DNA from: Rhipidocladum racemiflorum | Lineage: Eukaryota > Streptophyta > Magnoliopsida > Poales > Poaceae | Assembly (NCBI GenBank): GCA_036346355.1 | Contig: CM070588.1 | Span: 18,213,914-18,277,913 of the forward strand | Direction of reading: 5' to 3' | DNA: 64,000 nt | In this document: piece after piece, positions 10,574-23,537 of the stretch | Numbering within the stretch: position 1 is the stretch's first letter | Layout: every line of letters starts with the position of its first letter | Notes under the pieces: model-generated | Seen by the model: only the letters and a program-made list of their open reading frames with translations | Databases searched by the model: none | What the model was told of the DNA's origin: nothing | Position numbers and translations under genes: made by a program

Positions 10574-12947
10574 TGTGACACTACGGTATGGTGTGACATT
10601 ATAGAATGTGAAATTAGAGAATAAAACCTTTCGGCTTGAGGTTTACTCGCGTTTTTGGGCCGTTTGAAGTGATGTGTCACCACGGAGTGTGGTAACCTTT
10701 TAAATTGTGCATGTTAAGGTCAAAAACTTTATGAAATATGGTATGGCAGGTTAAAACCATAAGGTATGGAGGTTAATAACGTTTACAGGCCGTTTAGGGC
10801 CGTTTTGAGTTTTGGGCCTTCCCGGGGGAGTTTGGGCCTTAAGTGGGCTTTGGTGGGATGGAGTAGGTCTCCGTAACGGACTAGGATTGGGTGTGGGGGC
10901 TGGTAAAAGGGCTCCCCACCAGCCCTTGGGCGTTCACCCCTGCCCCTTGTGCGCCCTTTCCCCCCACTTGCCCTTGCCCTAGCCGCCTCCCTCCTCCCTT
11001 GGCCGTGCGCCTCCCCCTCCTTTGCCCCATTGCTCCCCACCTCTCCACCACCTCTCCTCCACCCCCTTGCTGCCCTAGGGTGGTCTCCACACCTCTGCAC
11101 CTTGTGGATCCATCCGTTGGAGCGAGGAGCGAGGAGCGAGGAGCGAGGAGCGATCCGCGAGGAGATCTATTGGAGATTCGTTCGTTGGGCAAAGGTATGA
11201 TCATCGGGATCCTTGGGTTTGATCTAGGTACTGTTCTTAGGGTGTTTATGAAGTTTTTAGATCAATTGGTGGTGCTGGGTTGGAGTTCTTTGGGTTAGAT
11301 CTAGACATTGCCACGTTTCTGTTTTCGGGCAGATTGAGCAATCGGGCTAGGGTTCGAGTTTTCGTCGATTTAGAATCCGAATCTGTCCATACGGACTTAA
11401 AATAAGTTGTAGATAATTTAATTATCTTTCCGTGGACATAAAGCACGTTAAAATCCGATCAGCCGTTTGAACGTTATGGCCGTTTTACCGAGCGTGTTAA
11501 AATCTGTGACGCGATTGGAACAGATCGTAGTAATCTGTAGATTAAACAATTTTAAATTCCGAATCAGTCTTTCCGTATAACTAGGAAAATGTAGGAAATT
11601 TCCTAAGCTTCGCGATGGTGTACTCGTTTAATCGATTTGGAGTCCCAGAACTCAAGTTATGGCCTTTGCAAGGCTGCTGTCCCGCCGGGACAGAACCTCT
11701 GTTTTTAGGATTGCAAGTAGTGGGCAATGTCGGGTTAGATGGGGATTTGTGTACTGTTTTGTGGGCATGATTGTGAGTGTGTGATGCCTATGTGCAGGTG
11801 GTGTGACACCGGGAGTGCCCTCGACTTCCCACAAATCCGTCGCCCGCGGTTGAGGCAAGTGTGTTGTAATGTATAGCGGATTGTAGGTTGCTTGTTGATA
11901 TTGGATGAAAGATTGAATACTTGCTATGATCACTTGCCTTGCTTGCTGTTTTCCAATGATATATTGAGTATGATTATCATGATATGATGCTATGTGTCTA
12001 TACTTATCATGATTCGATGCCATGTGTAATATTTGTCATGATGAGATGCCATATGTTTATGTACATGTGAAATATGATAATTGGCATAGTTGCATGCATG
12101 ACATGAGATAGGGCGAGGGCGGTGAGAAAGTCATAACTAGTCCGGCAAGGTCGGTGAGAAAGTTATGACTAGTCCGGAACGCCATTGAGTAAGACCTACA
12201 TCGTGATTCCATCCACGTGCTGAATGGAAGCGAGGAGTAGGCACCCTCCATCTTCGGGATGGAAGGGAGGAAAAGGGTGCACACCGACGGGTGTGTACTC
12301 AACCATACCGGTATGAGTTTCCAAGGAGATATGAGCATAACATTGCATTGCATTGCATTGCAATACATATTTAGTGATGATGATGTTGTTATGTGCTCAA
12401 GTATGAGATGTTATATGTGATGTAAGGTATTATTGTCTTGTAAATGATCTTGTTGTCCATTACAATATGCTTGCTGAGTTTTCGAACTCACGCTTGTGTT
12501 TTATGTTGTTTTTAGGTACTTTGAGATCGGCATGCGGGAAAAAGGGGTCTAGCTACACTTCTACATGTAGCTCCACCATCATAGTCCATAATTAATCACT
12601 TGGAGACATGATATTAAGAGTTGTGCCTTAAACTTAATGTATGGTTTAATTTAGCATGCTAGTGATTCCTTATTTGCTTCGTTTTAGTTTATGAAGTGGT
12701 TGAGCGTGGTATTATTGGCGTAATTTGATGATATATCCATTTATGTTGATGTTTTAGATGTCGTGTGCTATGATATATCTTGCCATGATATTGATATGGT
12801 GTTAATTCATGGAAAAACAAAGGAGATGCTGCGAAATATCGGTTTTAGCATATGTACCTTTGCTGGAATTTATGTTTAAATGTGGTATTTAGATGTTGTT
12901 TAGCTTATGTTTGGTAGCATTCGGGCATATTAAATGCCGGGTGTTAC
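10574..12947 (+). repeat. Element B 5' LTR
   Basis: From TGTGACACTACGG to GGTGTTAC. The last bases are changed compared with the 3' LTR (GTTACTGA instead of GTTACA). It holds 5 GGAGCGA units (11119-11153), the palindrome at 11677-11693, the paired CGGTGAGAAAGT motifs (about 12118-12178), the hairpin region (12239-12320) and ATTGC units near 12342-12362. Confidence 0.9.
11119..11153 (+). repeat. GGAGCGA minisatellite, 5 units
   Basis: Five perfect 7-bp units. The sister LTR at 17537 has eleven, so the array changed length after this element inserted. Confidence 0.92.
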
Positions 12948-13533
12948 TGATTGGTATCGAGCGAATTTGTAGGTCCTTGGAATGCGTATTTTTAGTGTCA
13001 TGCCATAGGGTACAACTAAAATATGTTGTGGAATAACTTAGAAACATGGCTTAGGTTTCAACTAAAACTTTGTCATAGGATAGCAACATTAAAACTTGCA
13101 AAAATGGTATAACTAATCTAAAATTTGACATACAATGGATGCACAGTAGGAAAGGGTATGGGTATCGTTTCTTTACGCTTAAATGTTGTATTTAAGCTTT
13201 GATGTTGAATGCTTCTTTTGACAATGCATGTTGCTATGTCAATGATATATGTTGTGGTGATAAGAGTGGGGTTGTGGTACCGAAGGGTTTCGGTCACCTC
13301 TTGTTGTTTATAGTTAGGGTGAGGTTTGTGGTGTGGCGGTTAGCGCCATCACCGAAGAACTGTTAATCCCTGTAGGAGAAAAGCGCTTACCCTTTCTGTC
13401 GTAAATCGGGTAGTTGATTGGAGACGAAAAGGAAGAGTTAATGGTGGTTTCCTTCGGATGTTCTTTGTCGTTCTGACGGTCGGTGTTTGTTGCTTTTCTT
13501 GGCTTTAGCTGTTTTGAACCAAATGAAAAGGTG

Positions 13534-13647
13534 ATGGGCTTTCGCGGATCGTTCCGTATGCGGTGTGTGGTTTTGTCTTCCTTGGGTGAAGACGTAGAAG
13601 AGGAGTCTAGTGTTGCGCTTCTTTTGGGCGCCTTTCGATTTTGATGC
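13534..13647 (+). other. Small ORF 1 of the LARD interior (element B copy, 37 codons)
   Basis: ATG at 13534 opens a short frame beginning MGFRGSFRMRCVV and ending early at a TGA. Related frames occur in A (23985) and E (59109 on minus), both continuing further. I recognise no family. It is recorded because the frame persists in three copies, although shared DNA alone could explain this. Confidence 0.3.
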
Positions 13648-16600
13648 ACATTAATTGCTTTATGAAGAACAAGCATTCGATTTATTCCTGTGGTTGTCTG
13701 TCTCCAAGGCTAAAGGAGTTTTGTTCGAGTTGTGCCAAACACTGGCTGTCGTGGCTGAAGTTACGTGGCTTCAGAGTAGTAATGCTTGGTGTTTGATTTC
13801 ATCATTTTACTGGTTTGAGAAATCATCTTTGAAAGCCCCTCTTGAGTCGTGAAAGTTAGGGGTTTGGTGTTAAGGTTTTATTTGAAATGGTTAATGGAGC
13901 ACTTGGTTCCCTTTCGAGAAAAGTTGTCTTCCAACCAGTTTCCTCTATGGAAGTCTTTGAGATTGAAAAGTGTTTTGGAGAATTCCTTTGCATAACCAAG
14001 TTTGGGTTTGTCTCATTGCAATTTTGAGAGTCAAGTTTCCTTATGAATTTGGGATGAGTTTTAAAACTAAAATGTCGTAAACAAAGTAAGTAGTCTTTTA
14101 GTGAAATCGTTTGTCCCTAGTAAGAATTGATGTTTAGCATGTTATGTAGTAGGTAACAATGTGGTTTATGGATTGATGTGTTGCTAAGTTAAATTTTGAG
14201 TTGAATCAATTCAATGTGAGTAAAATCTCTAAGTTTGAGAATAAATAGACTACTAGTGTTGTAGTTCACTCTTAGCGAGAATGATTGAAAGTGTTAATGT
14301 TCATGCTTAGAATCTGTTGCCTTGCTTGAAAAGTGCTTGTGATCCTCGTTAATGTTAAAAGTTTAAACCTTGATGCATAGTTAAAACATTAAGATGATGT
14401 AAACTGCTGATATTGTTAAGAAGCTTTGCTTGGTGTTTAAAGATGTGCTAATCTAACGGATTAGTAGAGACTAGTGACTTTAATTTGGAAGTTGATTGGA
14501 GTGGTTAATTATGTTGTTGCAAACTATTAGTATATTTGGAAGTATGCAGTTGTGACCCTTCAATGCTAGTTTTCAATCTATTTTAAATAGTTGCAGTATG
14601 TTGTAATTTTGTTATCACCTATGTATAGGGTAGCTAAAAGTAATGTTGATCGGTTGATGATTATGCCCATTTGTTTTTATTGATGACTTAGTAGTGGTGG
14701 TAGTTGTGTAGAATACTTGTTGGAAACCATTGACTAAATGGAGGGTGTTGTAACTTTGTGGTGATGGAGTGAACCATGGATAATTAACCTGATGTAGAGT
14801 TTTATCCTTAATGAATGTATGCCTTGGAATCCTAGCTATGAACTTTGTCTTGTAGAGATAATATTTACATGTTGAAGTCGTTGTTTAACTGAATAAGGTT
14901 CGGTTATCGAGACGTGAATAGATAGGAAGTATGAAATTTATATGTTGATCTTGCTGAAAGATTTGTTGAAGTACTATGTTTCAAATTTAGAATAAGAAGT
15001 ATTATGATTCGGTGATCCGTGGGGATCATATCATTATAGTCTTGGTTGGGTGCCTTCTTGATAAGCATCATAAACCCTTATTAAAAGTTTTGGGAATGGT
15101 AACTAGAGGAAGAATTTGTTGTGAAGCTTTTGGTTGAATTGAGTTGGGGCTCCTCAGGGAGTAAAAAGTGATTATTAAAGTCTTTTAATGGAAAGCGTAG
15201 TGGAGTTCTAGAGATGGTTCTTTTTACGCTGAGCTTGTGTTTAAAAGCTTTTGGGTGGTTTGGTTGTTTGCCATTTTGGTTGAAGGGTTTTCGGTCAAGG
15301 TGTTCCTTATGCTGTGTTTCAGAGTTTCCCCAAAACTCGTAATGTTTGATGTCGACCTTTGGTTTTGGCGAATTTGTTTAGTTCGTGTTGTGAGTTTGGA
15401 TTTACAACCAAAAGTTTTGAGTCGATCGCGCCCTTTCGCGTTCGCACTGGATTATCTTTGGAATTAATTTTAAAAGGAAGCAGATGGTCTTAAAGGGTTG
15501 TGTTGGAAACTTTTGAGTTGAGCCCTTAATGTGTAACTCTTTTTGGCTAGAGTTGGAGTTGTTTTGAAAATGTGTGCGATGTTGCGAGTGCTTCAAAAAG
15601 GTGGACTTTATGAAAGTTTTACAAAGTGATTTTGTTAGTGAGGTGTTCCCTTTTGGGAATGAGTTTCCCTCTCCTTGAGGAAGTTCGTGATGGTTGTGGG
15701 AGCAGATGCTCGACTTGAAATTTTGATGTTCTTTTCCAAAATGTTGAATTTGGATGAAATGCAATGTTGTGCAAGTTCGATTTTCAAGCGATGTGGGGTC
15801 TTTTACGACGTGGTGTTTTACTGTCAACTATGCTGCCGTCATAGTCTATATGAATTTCCGCAACCTTCGATGTTAATTGTGTTTCCATCATTTGATACCG
15901 AGGAAGAAGTCATTTGGTGAATGACTATTCGGTGCCGTTGTTACATGATGAATGAAGGGTGAAAAAGGAAAAACGAGACATTGTTTATGCATAATTAATC
16001 ATAAAGGAGTCGACGAGCCAGGTCGGTGAGAAAGTCATATAAGGATATATGACTAATCCGGAGTGCTCTTGAAAAGTGTGCATGCATGTCAAGAATCGAG
16101 ATGTCCATTTCTTTCTAGTATGAAAAGAAAGAATGAAGGATTTATGCTTCCTTTGTGATTTGGCTTGGATGTTGCCGAATTCTTTCCAAAATGGTTGTTA
16201 ACGCTTTGGGTTTGAGTTGTCGTGTGTACACTTGGGGATGATACCTAAGTGTTTTTGTGTGAGGGCGAGACCCTCTTAAGAAAGGAACCAATTGTGGTTT
16301 GGTAAGGTTTTTCGATCCTAGCTTGGGGCTAGGTGTTGAACCCTAGTGGTATAAGGGTGGTTTGTGATGGAGGTTGATGATGTATGGGTCTAACCATTAT
16401 TAAGTGTAGCGATGGGTGGAAGTGAAGTTGACGGTAGTTCGGTGATATTTGTCTGCCGTGAGCATTTGTCGTCACTAGTTGTTCTTGGATTTGAGTCTTG
16501 TGCAGGAAAGGATGGAATAAAATGTTAGTATGATGGTGTATCGGAAGGGCAAGTGTGCCTTAATGAGTTTTCCCCTCGATGGAAATTTTCGGGAATGTAG

Positions 16601-16974
16601 AAAGGTCGTTAAAGGAATTGTGACTTCCTTTGATTATGTCATGTTGAGTTTAATGGAGTATGGTAGTCAGGTTGGTTGTGATAGAAGTATGAAGTGTTTG
16701 CCGTGAGGATTCGAGCGTTTTGGGTTGATGGAGCCCTTTGTGGTTGAAACGCAGATTCTGTTGGGGAATTGAAGTGAAGGTCGATTTGTGAGGGGTTGCC
16801 CTTAGTTGAGCTAGATCAACACTTTTTCTCTATGTGTTGGTTTTGGGAACTCGTTTGTTGTTTGTTCCGGTTTTAGTCGTTGTGTGAATGTTTTGTGCTG
16901 CAGAGAAGCCGTTTGTCCCTTGGGGATTTTGTCATTGATTTTGGCGTCCTTCGGATTCGAGGTCGAATCCTGTT

Positions 16975-16988
16975 GAAGGGGGGGAGAA
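16975..16988 (+). other. Polypurine tract of element B
   Basis: GAAGGGGGGGAGAA lies directly against the 3' LTR start at 16989. This is where plus-strand DNA synthesis is primed in LTR retrotransposons. Confidence 0.88.
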
Positions 16989-19411
16989 TGTGACACTACG
17001 GTATGGTGTGACATTATAGAATGTGAAATTAGAGAATAAAACCTTTCGGCTTGAGGTTTACTCGCGTTTTTGGGCCGTTTGAAGTGATGTGTCACCACGG
17101 AGTGTCGTAACCTTTTAAATGGTGCATGTTAAGGTCAAAAACTTTATGAAATATGGTATGGTAGGTTAAAACCATAAGGAATGGACGTTAATAACGTTTT
17201 CGGGCCGTTTCCGGGCCGTTTTCGGGGTTCTGGGCCTTCCCGGGGGAGTTTGGGCCTTAAGTGGGCTTTGGTGGGATGGAGTAGGTCTCCGTAATGGACT
17301 AGGATTGGGTGTGGGGGCTGGTAAAAGGGCTTCCCACCAGCCCTTGGGCGTTCACCCCTGCCCCTTGTGCGCCCTTTCCCCCCACTTGCCCTTGCCCTAG
17401 CCGCCTCCCTCCTCCCTTGGCCGTGCGCCTCCCCCTCCTTTGCCCCATTGCTCCCCACCTCTCCACCACCTCTCCTCCACCCCCTTGCTGCCCTAGGGTG
17501 GTCTCCACACCTCTGCACCTTGTGGATCCATCCGTTGGAGCGAGGAGCGAGGAGCGAGGAGCGAGGAGCGAGGAGCGAGGAGCGAGGAGCGAGGAGCGTG
17601 GAGCGAGGAGCGATCCGCGAGGAGATCTATTGGAGATTCGTTCGTTGGGCAAAGGTATGATCATGGGGATCCTTGGGTTTGATCTAGGTACTGTTCTTAG
17701 GGTGTTTATGAAGTTTTTAGATCAATTGGTTGTGCTGGGTTGGAGTTCTTTGGGTTAGATCTAGACGTTGCCACGTTTCTGTTTTCGGGCAGATTGAGCA
17801 ATCGGGCTAGGGTTCGAGTTTTCGTCGATTTAGAATCCGAATATGTCCGTACAGACTTAAAAGAAGTTGTAGATAATTTAATTATCTTTCCGTGGACATA
17901 AAGCACGTTAAAATCCGATCAGCCGTTTGAACGTTATGGCCGTTTTACCGAGCGTGTTAAAATCTATGACGCGATTGGAACAGATCGTAGTAATCTGTAG
18001 ATTAAACAATTTTAGAGTCCGAATCAGTCTTTCCGTATAACTAAAAAAATGTAGGAAATTTCCTAAGCTTCGCGATGGTGTACTCGTTTAATCGATTTGG
18101 AGTCCCAGAACTCAAGTTATGGCCTTTGCAAGGCTGCTGTCCCGCCGGGACAGAACCTCTGTTTTTAGGTTTGCAAGTAGTGGGCAATGTCGGGTTAGAT
18201 GGGGATTTGTGTACTGTTTTGTGGGCATGATTGTGAGTGTGTGATGCCTATGTGCAGGTGGTATGACACCGGGAGTGCTCTCGACTTCCCACAAATCCGT
18301 CGCCCGCGGTTGAGGTAAGTGTGTTGTAATGTATAGCGGATTGTAGGTTGCTTGTTGATATTGGATGAAAGATTGAATACTTGCTATGATCACTTGCCTT
18401 GCTTGCTGTTTTCCAATGATATATTGAGTATGATTATCACGATATGATGATATGTGTCTATACTTATCATGATTCGATGCCATGTGTAATATTTGTCATT
18501 ATGAGATGCCATATGTTTATGTACATGTGAAATATGATAATTGGCATAGTTGCATGCATGACATGAGATAGGGCGAGGGCGGTGAGAAAGTCATAACTAG
18601 TCCGGCAAGGTCGGTGAGAAAGTTATGACTAGTCCGGAACGCCATTGAGTAAGACCTACATCGTGATTCCATCCACGTGGTGAATGGAAGCGAGGAGTAG
18701 GCACCCTCCATCTTCGGGATGGAAGGGGGGAAAAGGGTGCACACCGACGGGTGTGTACTCAACCATACCGGTATGAGTTTCCAAGGAGATATGAGCATAA
18801 CATTGCATTGCATTGCATTGCAATACATATTTAATGATGATGATGTTGTTATGTGCTCAAGTATGAGATGTTATATGTTATGTAAGGTATTATTGTCTTG
18901 TAAATGATCTTGTTGTCCATTACAATATGCTTGCTGAGTTTTCGAACTCACGCTTGTGTTTTATGTTGTTTTTAGGTACTTTGAGATCGGCATGCGGGAA
19001 AAAGGGGTCTAGCTACACTTCTACACGTAGCTCCCCCATCATAGTCCATAATTAATCACTTGGAGACATGATATTAAGAGTTGTGCCTTAAACTTAATGT
19101 ATGGTTTAATTTAGCATGCTAGTGATTCCTTATTTGCTTCGTTTTAGTTTATGAATTGGTTGAGCGTGGTATTATTGGCGTAATTTGATGATATATCCAT
19201 TTATGTTGATGTTTTAGATGTCGTGTGCTATGATATATCTTGCCATGATATTGATATGGTGTTAATTCATGGAAAAACAAAGGAGATGCTGCCAAAATAT
19301 CGGTTTTTAGCATATGTACCTTTGCTGGAATTTATGTTTAAATGTGGTATTTAGATGTTGTTTATCTTATGTTTGGTAGCATTCGGGCATATTAAATGCC
19401 GGGGTGTTACA
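16989..19411 (+). repeat. Element B 3' LTR
   Basis: 2423 bp, TGTGACACTACGG to GGGGTGTTACA. Nearly the same as the 5' LTR apart from scattered substitutions and a longer GGAGCGA array (11 units, 17537-17613, one of them GGAGCGT). The palindrome is at 18137-18153. Confidence 0.92.
17537..17613 (+). repeat. GGAGCGA minisatellite, 11 units
   Basis: Eleven 7-bp units (77 bp), six more than in the paired LTR of the same element. The 21-bp reading-frame period makes an ERGARSE-like repeat in chance ORFs; this is not evidence of coding. Confidence 0.92.
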
Positions 19412-20673
19412 CCTCCGCCTCTCCCTAACCTAGCCGCCACCCCACCTTGCCCCTCCCCTTGCGCCACCACCCCCTCCATCCCTCCTCACCCTCCTTGCTG
19501 CCCTTGGGAAGCCCCTCACCTCGCCAGCCCGCTGTTCTTCCCCTCGAGATGCTCCGTGACGAGGAGATCCGGTGGTTCCGGCGCGAGGAAGACGATCGGG
19601 GAACCCGGGAGGAAGGATTTCGGCGTTCGTTGTTCGTCGGGCTGAGGTATGGTATGGGTGATCCTTGGGAATGGTCTATGTGCTGTTCTAGAGATTGATA
19701 TGATGATTTTATATCAAGTGGTGGTGCTGTTATTGGGTAGATTGGATGAAAACTAGATGTTTCTTAATTCTCTGTTTCGGGCAGATTGTGCACTCGACCT
19801 AGGGTTTGAGTTTTCGTGATTTTAGATTCGGAATTTGGTCGGCCGCCTGTTGAGGAAGTTGTAGGTAACTTCAATACCTTTAATTGGACATAAATAACGT
19901 CCAATTCCGCCTAGCCGTTTGAACATTATGCTCGATTTACCGAACGGGTTCAAATCTTTGACGTAATTGGGACAGAACGTAGTGTTTTGTAGATTAGACA
20001 ATTTTATATTCCAAGTCAGTTTTTCCCAATACTTAAAAAAAGCTAGAAAATTTCCTAAGCTTCGCGATGGTGTACTCGTTTACTTGATTTGGAGTCCTAT
20101 AACTCAAGATATGATAGTTTGAAGTCTGCTGTCCGGGCAGGACAGATTCTCTGTTTTTCGGTTTTGGGAGTAGTTTGTGAAGTCGGGGTAGACGAGCTTT
20201 TTCGTACTGTTTTGGGGACATGTTTTGAGCATGTGGTATGTTTGTGCAGGTGGTGTGACCCCGGGAGTGCCCTCATCCTCTCGCCAATTCGTCGCACACG
20301 GTTAAGGCAAGTGTATTGGAATGGGTAGCGTGTTGAATGTTGCTAGATTTGATAAGATGCAAATCGCTTTATGATATGATGCTGTTAATGATGTTTGCCT
20401 ATGACATGATGAGCATGATTTCATTTTGATCATGATTGCGTTGTATTAAATGTTTATGCCAATCTTTACATGTTTATGTCATATGTGCATTCATAATGGA
20501 AGAGGCGTCCCATGCTGATGCGGGCCTCTGTGTTCACACGTAGTGAACACGAAAGACCTACCTCGTAGTCCCATCCATGGTTACGCATGGGAGCGAGTTA
20601 GTAAGAGTAGGCACCCACCATCTACAGGATGGAAGGGGAAAGGGGGTGCATGCCGACGGGTGTGCACTCGGCA
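19412..20673 (+). mobile_element. LTR C (subfamily 2), piece 2 of 3
   Basis: Continues LTR C from the CCTCC duplication: GC-rich stretch, imperfect palindrome CTGTCCGGGCAGGACAG (20129-20145), the tract GTGTTCACACGTAGTGAACAC near 20531 and the hairpin region ending GTGTGCACTCGGCA, where element A inserted. No coding signal. Confidence 0.82.
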
Positions 20674-23046
20674 TGTGACACTACGGTTTGGTGTGACGTT
20701 ATAGAAGGTGAAATTAGAGAATAAAACCTTTCGGCTTGAGGTTTACTCGCGTTTTTGGGCCTTTTGAAGCGTTGTGACATCACGGAGTGTCGTAACCTTA
20801 TTTAACGTGCATGATAAGGTTAATAACATTATGAGATGTGGAATTAAGGTTAAAACTATAGGATATGGAGGTTAATAGCTTTTTCGGGGTGTTTCCGGGC
20901 CGTTTCCGGGGTTTTGGGCCTTCCCGGGGGAGTTTGGGCCTTGGTGGGCTTTGGTGGGATGGAGTAGGTCTCCGTAACGGACTAGGATTGGGTGTGGGGG
21001 CTGGTAAAAGGGCTCCCCACCAGCCTTTTGGGCGTGCTCCCCCTGCCCTTGGGCGCCCCCACCTCTCCCTCCAAGCCCTAGCCGCCACCCCCACCTTCCC
21101 CTCTCCCTTCCTTGCGCCTCCACCTCCCCCATTGCTCCCCATTGCACACCACCTCTCCTCCACCCCCTTGCTGCCCTAGGGTGGCCTCCCCACCCCTGCA
21201 TCCTCATGGATCCATCCGAGGAGCGAGGAGCGAGGAGCGAGCAGCGAGGAGATCTATTGGAGATTCGTTCGTTGGGCAAAGGTATGATCATGGGGATCCT
21301 TGGGTTTGATCTAGGTACTGTTCTTAGGGTGTTTATGAAGTTTTTAGATCAATTGGTGGTGCTGGGTTGGAGTTCTTTGGGTTAGATCTAGACGTTGCCA
21401 CGTTTCTGTTTTCGGGCAGATTGAGCAGTCAGGCTAGGGTTCGAGTTTTCGTTGATTTAGAATCCGAATCTGTCCGTAAAAACTTAAAAGAAGTTGTAGA
21501 TAATTTAATTATCTTTCCGTGGACATAAAGCATGTTAAAATCCGATCAGCCGTTTGAAAGTTATGGCCGTTTTACCGAGCGTGTTAAAATCTGTGACGCG
21601 ATTGGAACAGATCTCGGTAATCTGTAGATTAAACAACTTTAGAGGCCGAATCAGACTTTCCATATACCTAGAGAAAGTTGGGAAATTTCCTAAGCTACCC
21701 GAGGGTGTACTCGTTTAATTCATTCGGAGTCCCAGAACTCAAGTTATGCCTTTTGCAAAACTGCTGTCCCGACGGGACAGAACCTCTTTTTTTAGGTTTT
21801 GCGAGTAGTGGGCAATGTCGGGTTAGATGTGGGTTTGTGTACTGTTTTGTGGGCATGATTGTGACTGTGTGATGCCTATGTGCAGGTGGTGTGACACCGG
21901 GAGTGCCCTCTACTTCCCACCAATCCGTCGCCCGCGGTTGAGGCAAGTGTGTTGTAATGTATAGCGGAATCGTAGGTTGCTTGTGGAGATTAGATGAAAG
22001 ATTGAATACTTGCTATGATCACTTGCCATGCTTGCTGTTTTCCAATGATATATTGAGTATGATTATCATGATATGATGCTATGTGTCTATACTTATCATG
22101 ATTCGATGCGATGTGTTTATGTGTACTATGACATGATGCCATATGTTTATGTACAAATGAGATATGATAATTGGCATAGTTGCATGCATGTCATGAGATA
22201 GGGCGAGGGCGGTGAGAAAGTCACAACTAGTCCGGCAAGGTCGGTGAGAAAGTTATGACTAGTCCGGAACGCCATAGAGTAAGACCTACATCGTGATTCC
22301 ATCCACGTGGTGAATGGAAGCGAGGAGTAGGCACCCTCCATCTTCGAGATAGAAGGGGGGAAAAGGGTGCACACCGACGGGTGTGTACTCAACCATACCG
22401 GTATGAGTTTCCAAGAAGATATGAGCATAGCATTGCATTGCATTGCGTTGCATTGCAATACATATTTAATGGTGATGATGTTGTTATGTGCTCAAGTATG
22501 AGATGTTATATGTGATGTAAGGTATTATTGTCTTGTAAATGATCTTGTTGTCCATTACAATATGCTTGCTGAGTTTTCGAACTCACGCTTGTGTTTTATG
22601 TTATTTTTAGGTACTTTGAGATCGGCATGCGGGAAAAAGGGGTCTAGCTACACTTCTACACGTAGCTCCACCATCATAGTCCATAATTAATCACTTGGAG
22701 ACATGATATTAAGAGTTGTGCCTTAAACTTAATGTATGGTTTAATTTAGCATCCTAGTGATTCCATATTTGCTTCGTTTTAGTTTATGAAGTGGTTGAGT
22801 GTGGTATTATTTGCATAATTTGATGATATATCCATTTATGTTGATGTTTTAGATGTCGTGTGCTATGATATATCTTGCCATGATATTGATATTGTGTTAA
22901 TTCTTGGAAAAACAAAGGAGATGCTGCCGAAATATCGGTTTTTAGCATATGTAACTTTGCTGGAATTTATGTTTAAATGTGGTATTTAGATGTTGTTTAG
23001 CTTATGTTTGGTAGCATTCGGGCATATTAAATGCCGGGGTGTTACA
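20674..23046 (+). repeat. Element A 5' LTR
   Basis: TGTGACACTACGG to GGGGTGTTACA. It includes four 7-bp units (21220-21247, one of them GCAGCGA), the palindrome CTGTCCCGACGGGACAG (21764-21780), paired CGGTGAGAAAGT motifs (about 22208-22268), the hairpin region near 22330-22410 and ATTGC-like units near 22430-22460. Confidence 0.93.
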
Positions 23047-23048
23047 GT

Positions 23049-23060
23049 TGGTATCAGAGC
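23049..23060 (+). other. Primer binding site (initiator-Met tRNA), element A
   Basis: TGGTATCAGAGC, complementary to the 3' end of plant initiator-methionine tRNA, lies two bases after the LTR end. It marks the start of minus-strand synthesis. Confidence 0.93.
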
Positions 23061-23537
23061 GGGCTGTAGGTCCTTGGAATGTGAATTTTTAGTGTCATGC
23101 TATAGGGAAAATCTAAAATATAATGTGGAATAACTTAGAAACATGGCTTAGGTCTTAACTAAAATTTTGTTATAGGATAGCAACATTAAAACTTGCAAAA
23201 GTGGTATAACTAATCTAAAATTTGACACACAATGGATGCACCGTAGGAAAGGGTATGGGTATCGTTTCTTTATGCTTAAATGTTGTATTTAAGCTATGAT
23301 GTTGAATGCTTCCTTTGATAAAGCATGTTGCTATGTCTATGAGAGAAATGACTGAATTGCTCTTGTTGTTGTTGTGATAGAGTGGAATTATGGTACCGAA
23401 GGGTTTCGGTCACCTCTTTTTTTGTTCATAGTAAGGGCGAGGTTTGACGGTGTGGCCGGTTAGCGCCATCACCGAAGAACTATTAACCCCTGTAGGAGAA
23501 GAGTGCTTACCCTCTCTGTTGTAGATCGGGTAGTTGA

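Larger units (their letters stand above)
12948..16988 (+). mobile_element. Element B internal region (non-coding)
   Basis: Begins with a damaged primer binding site (TGGTATCGAGCG at 12952, lacking one base of TGGTATCAGAGC) and ends with a polypurine tract (16975-16988). It matches element A's interior for most of its length. Notable parts are the ACCGAAGGGTTTCGGTCACC hairpin near 13279, a short ORF at 13534, the shared GGTCGGTGAGAAAGTC motif near 16021, and TCCTTCGGATTCGAGGTCGA just before the PPT. No known protein domain. Confidence 0.85.
10574..19411 (+). mobile_element. Element B: complete non-autonomous LTR retrotransposon (LARD-like)
   Basis: An 8838-bp element with 5-bp target duplication CCTCC (10569-10573 and 19412-19416), paired LTRs, a degenerate tRNA-Met primer site, about 4.04 kb of internal DNA and a polypurine tract. 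No gag, protease, RT, RNase H or integrase motif occurs in any frame, so it must have moved with proteins from another element. The insertion is inside LTR C. Two long LTRs around a large non-coding interior match the LARD class (large retrotransposon derivatives). Confidence 0.9.

Noticed and set aside
17309..17758. ORFs of 97-149 codons with ERGARSE-type repeats, on both strands, in LTRs of A, B and the solo LTR
   Set aside because: They arise from the GGAGCGA minisatellite and GC-rich LTR sequence, open on both strands, and vary with unit number.
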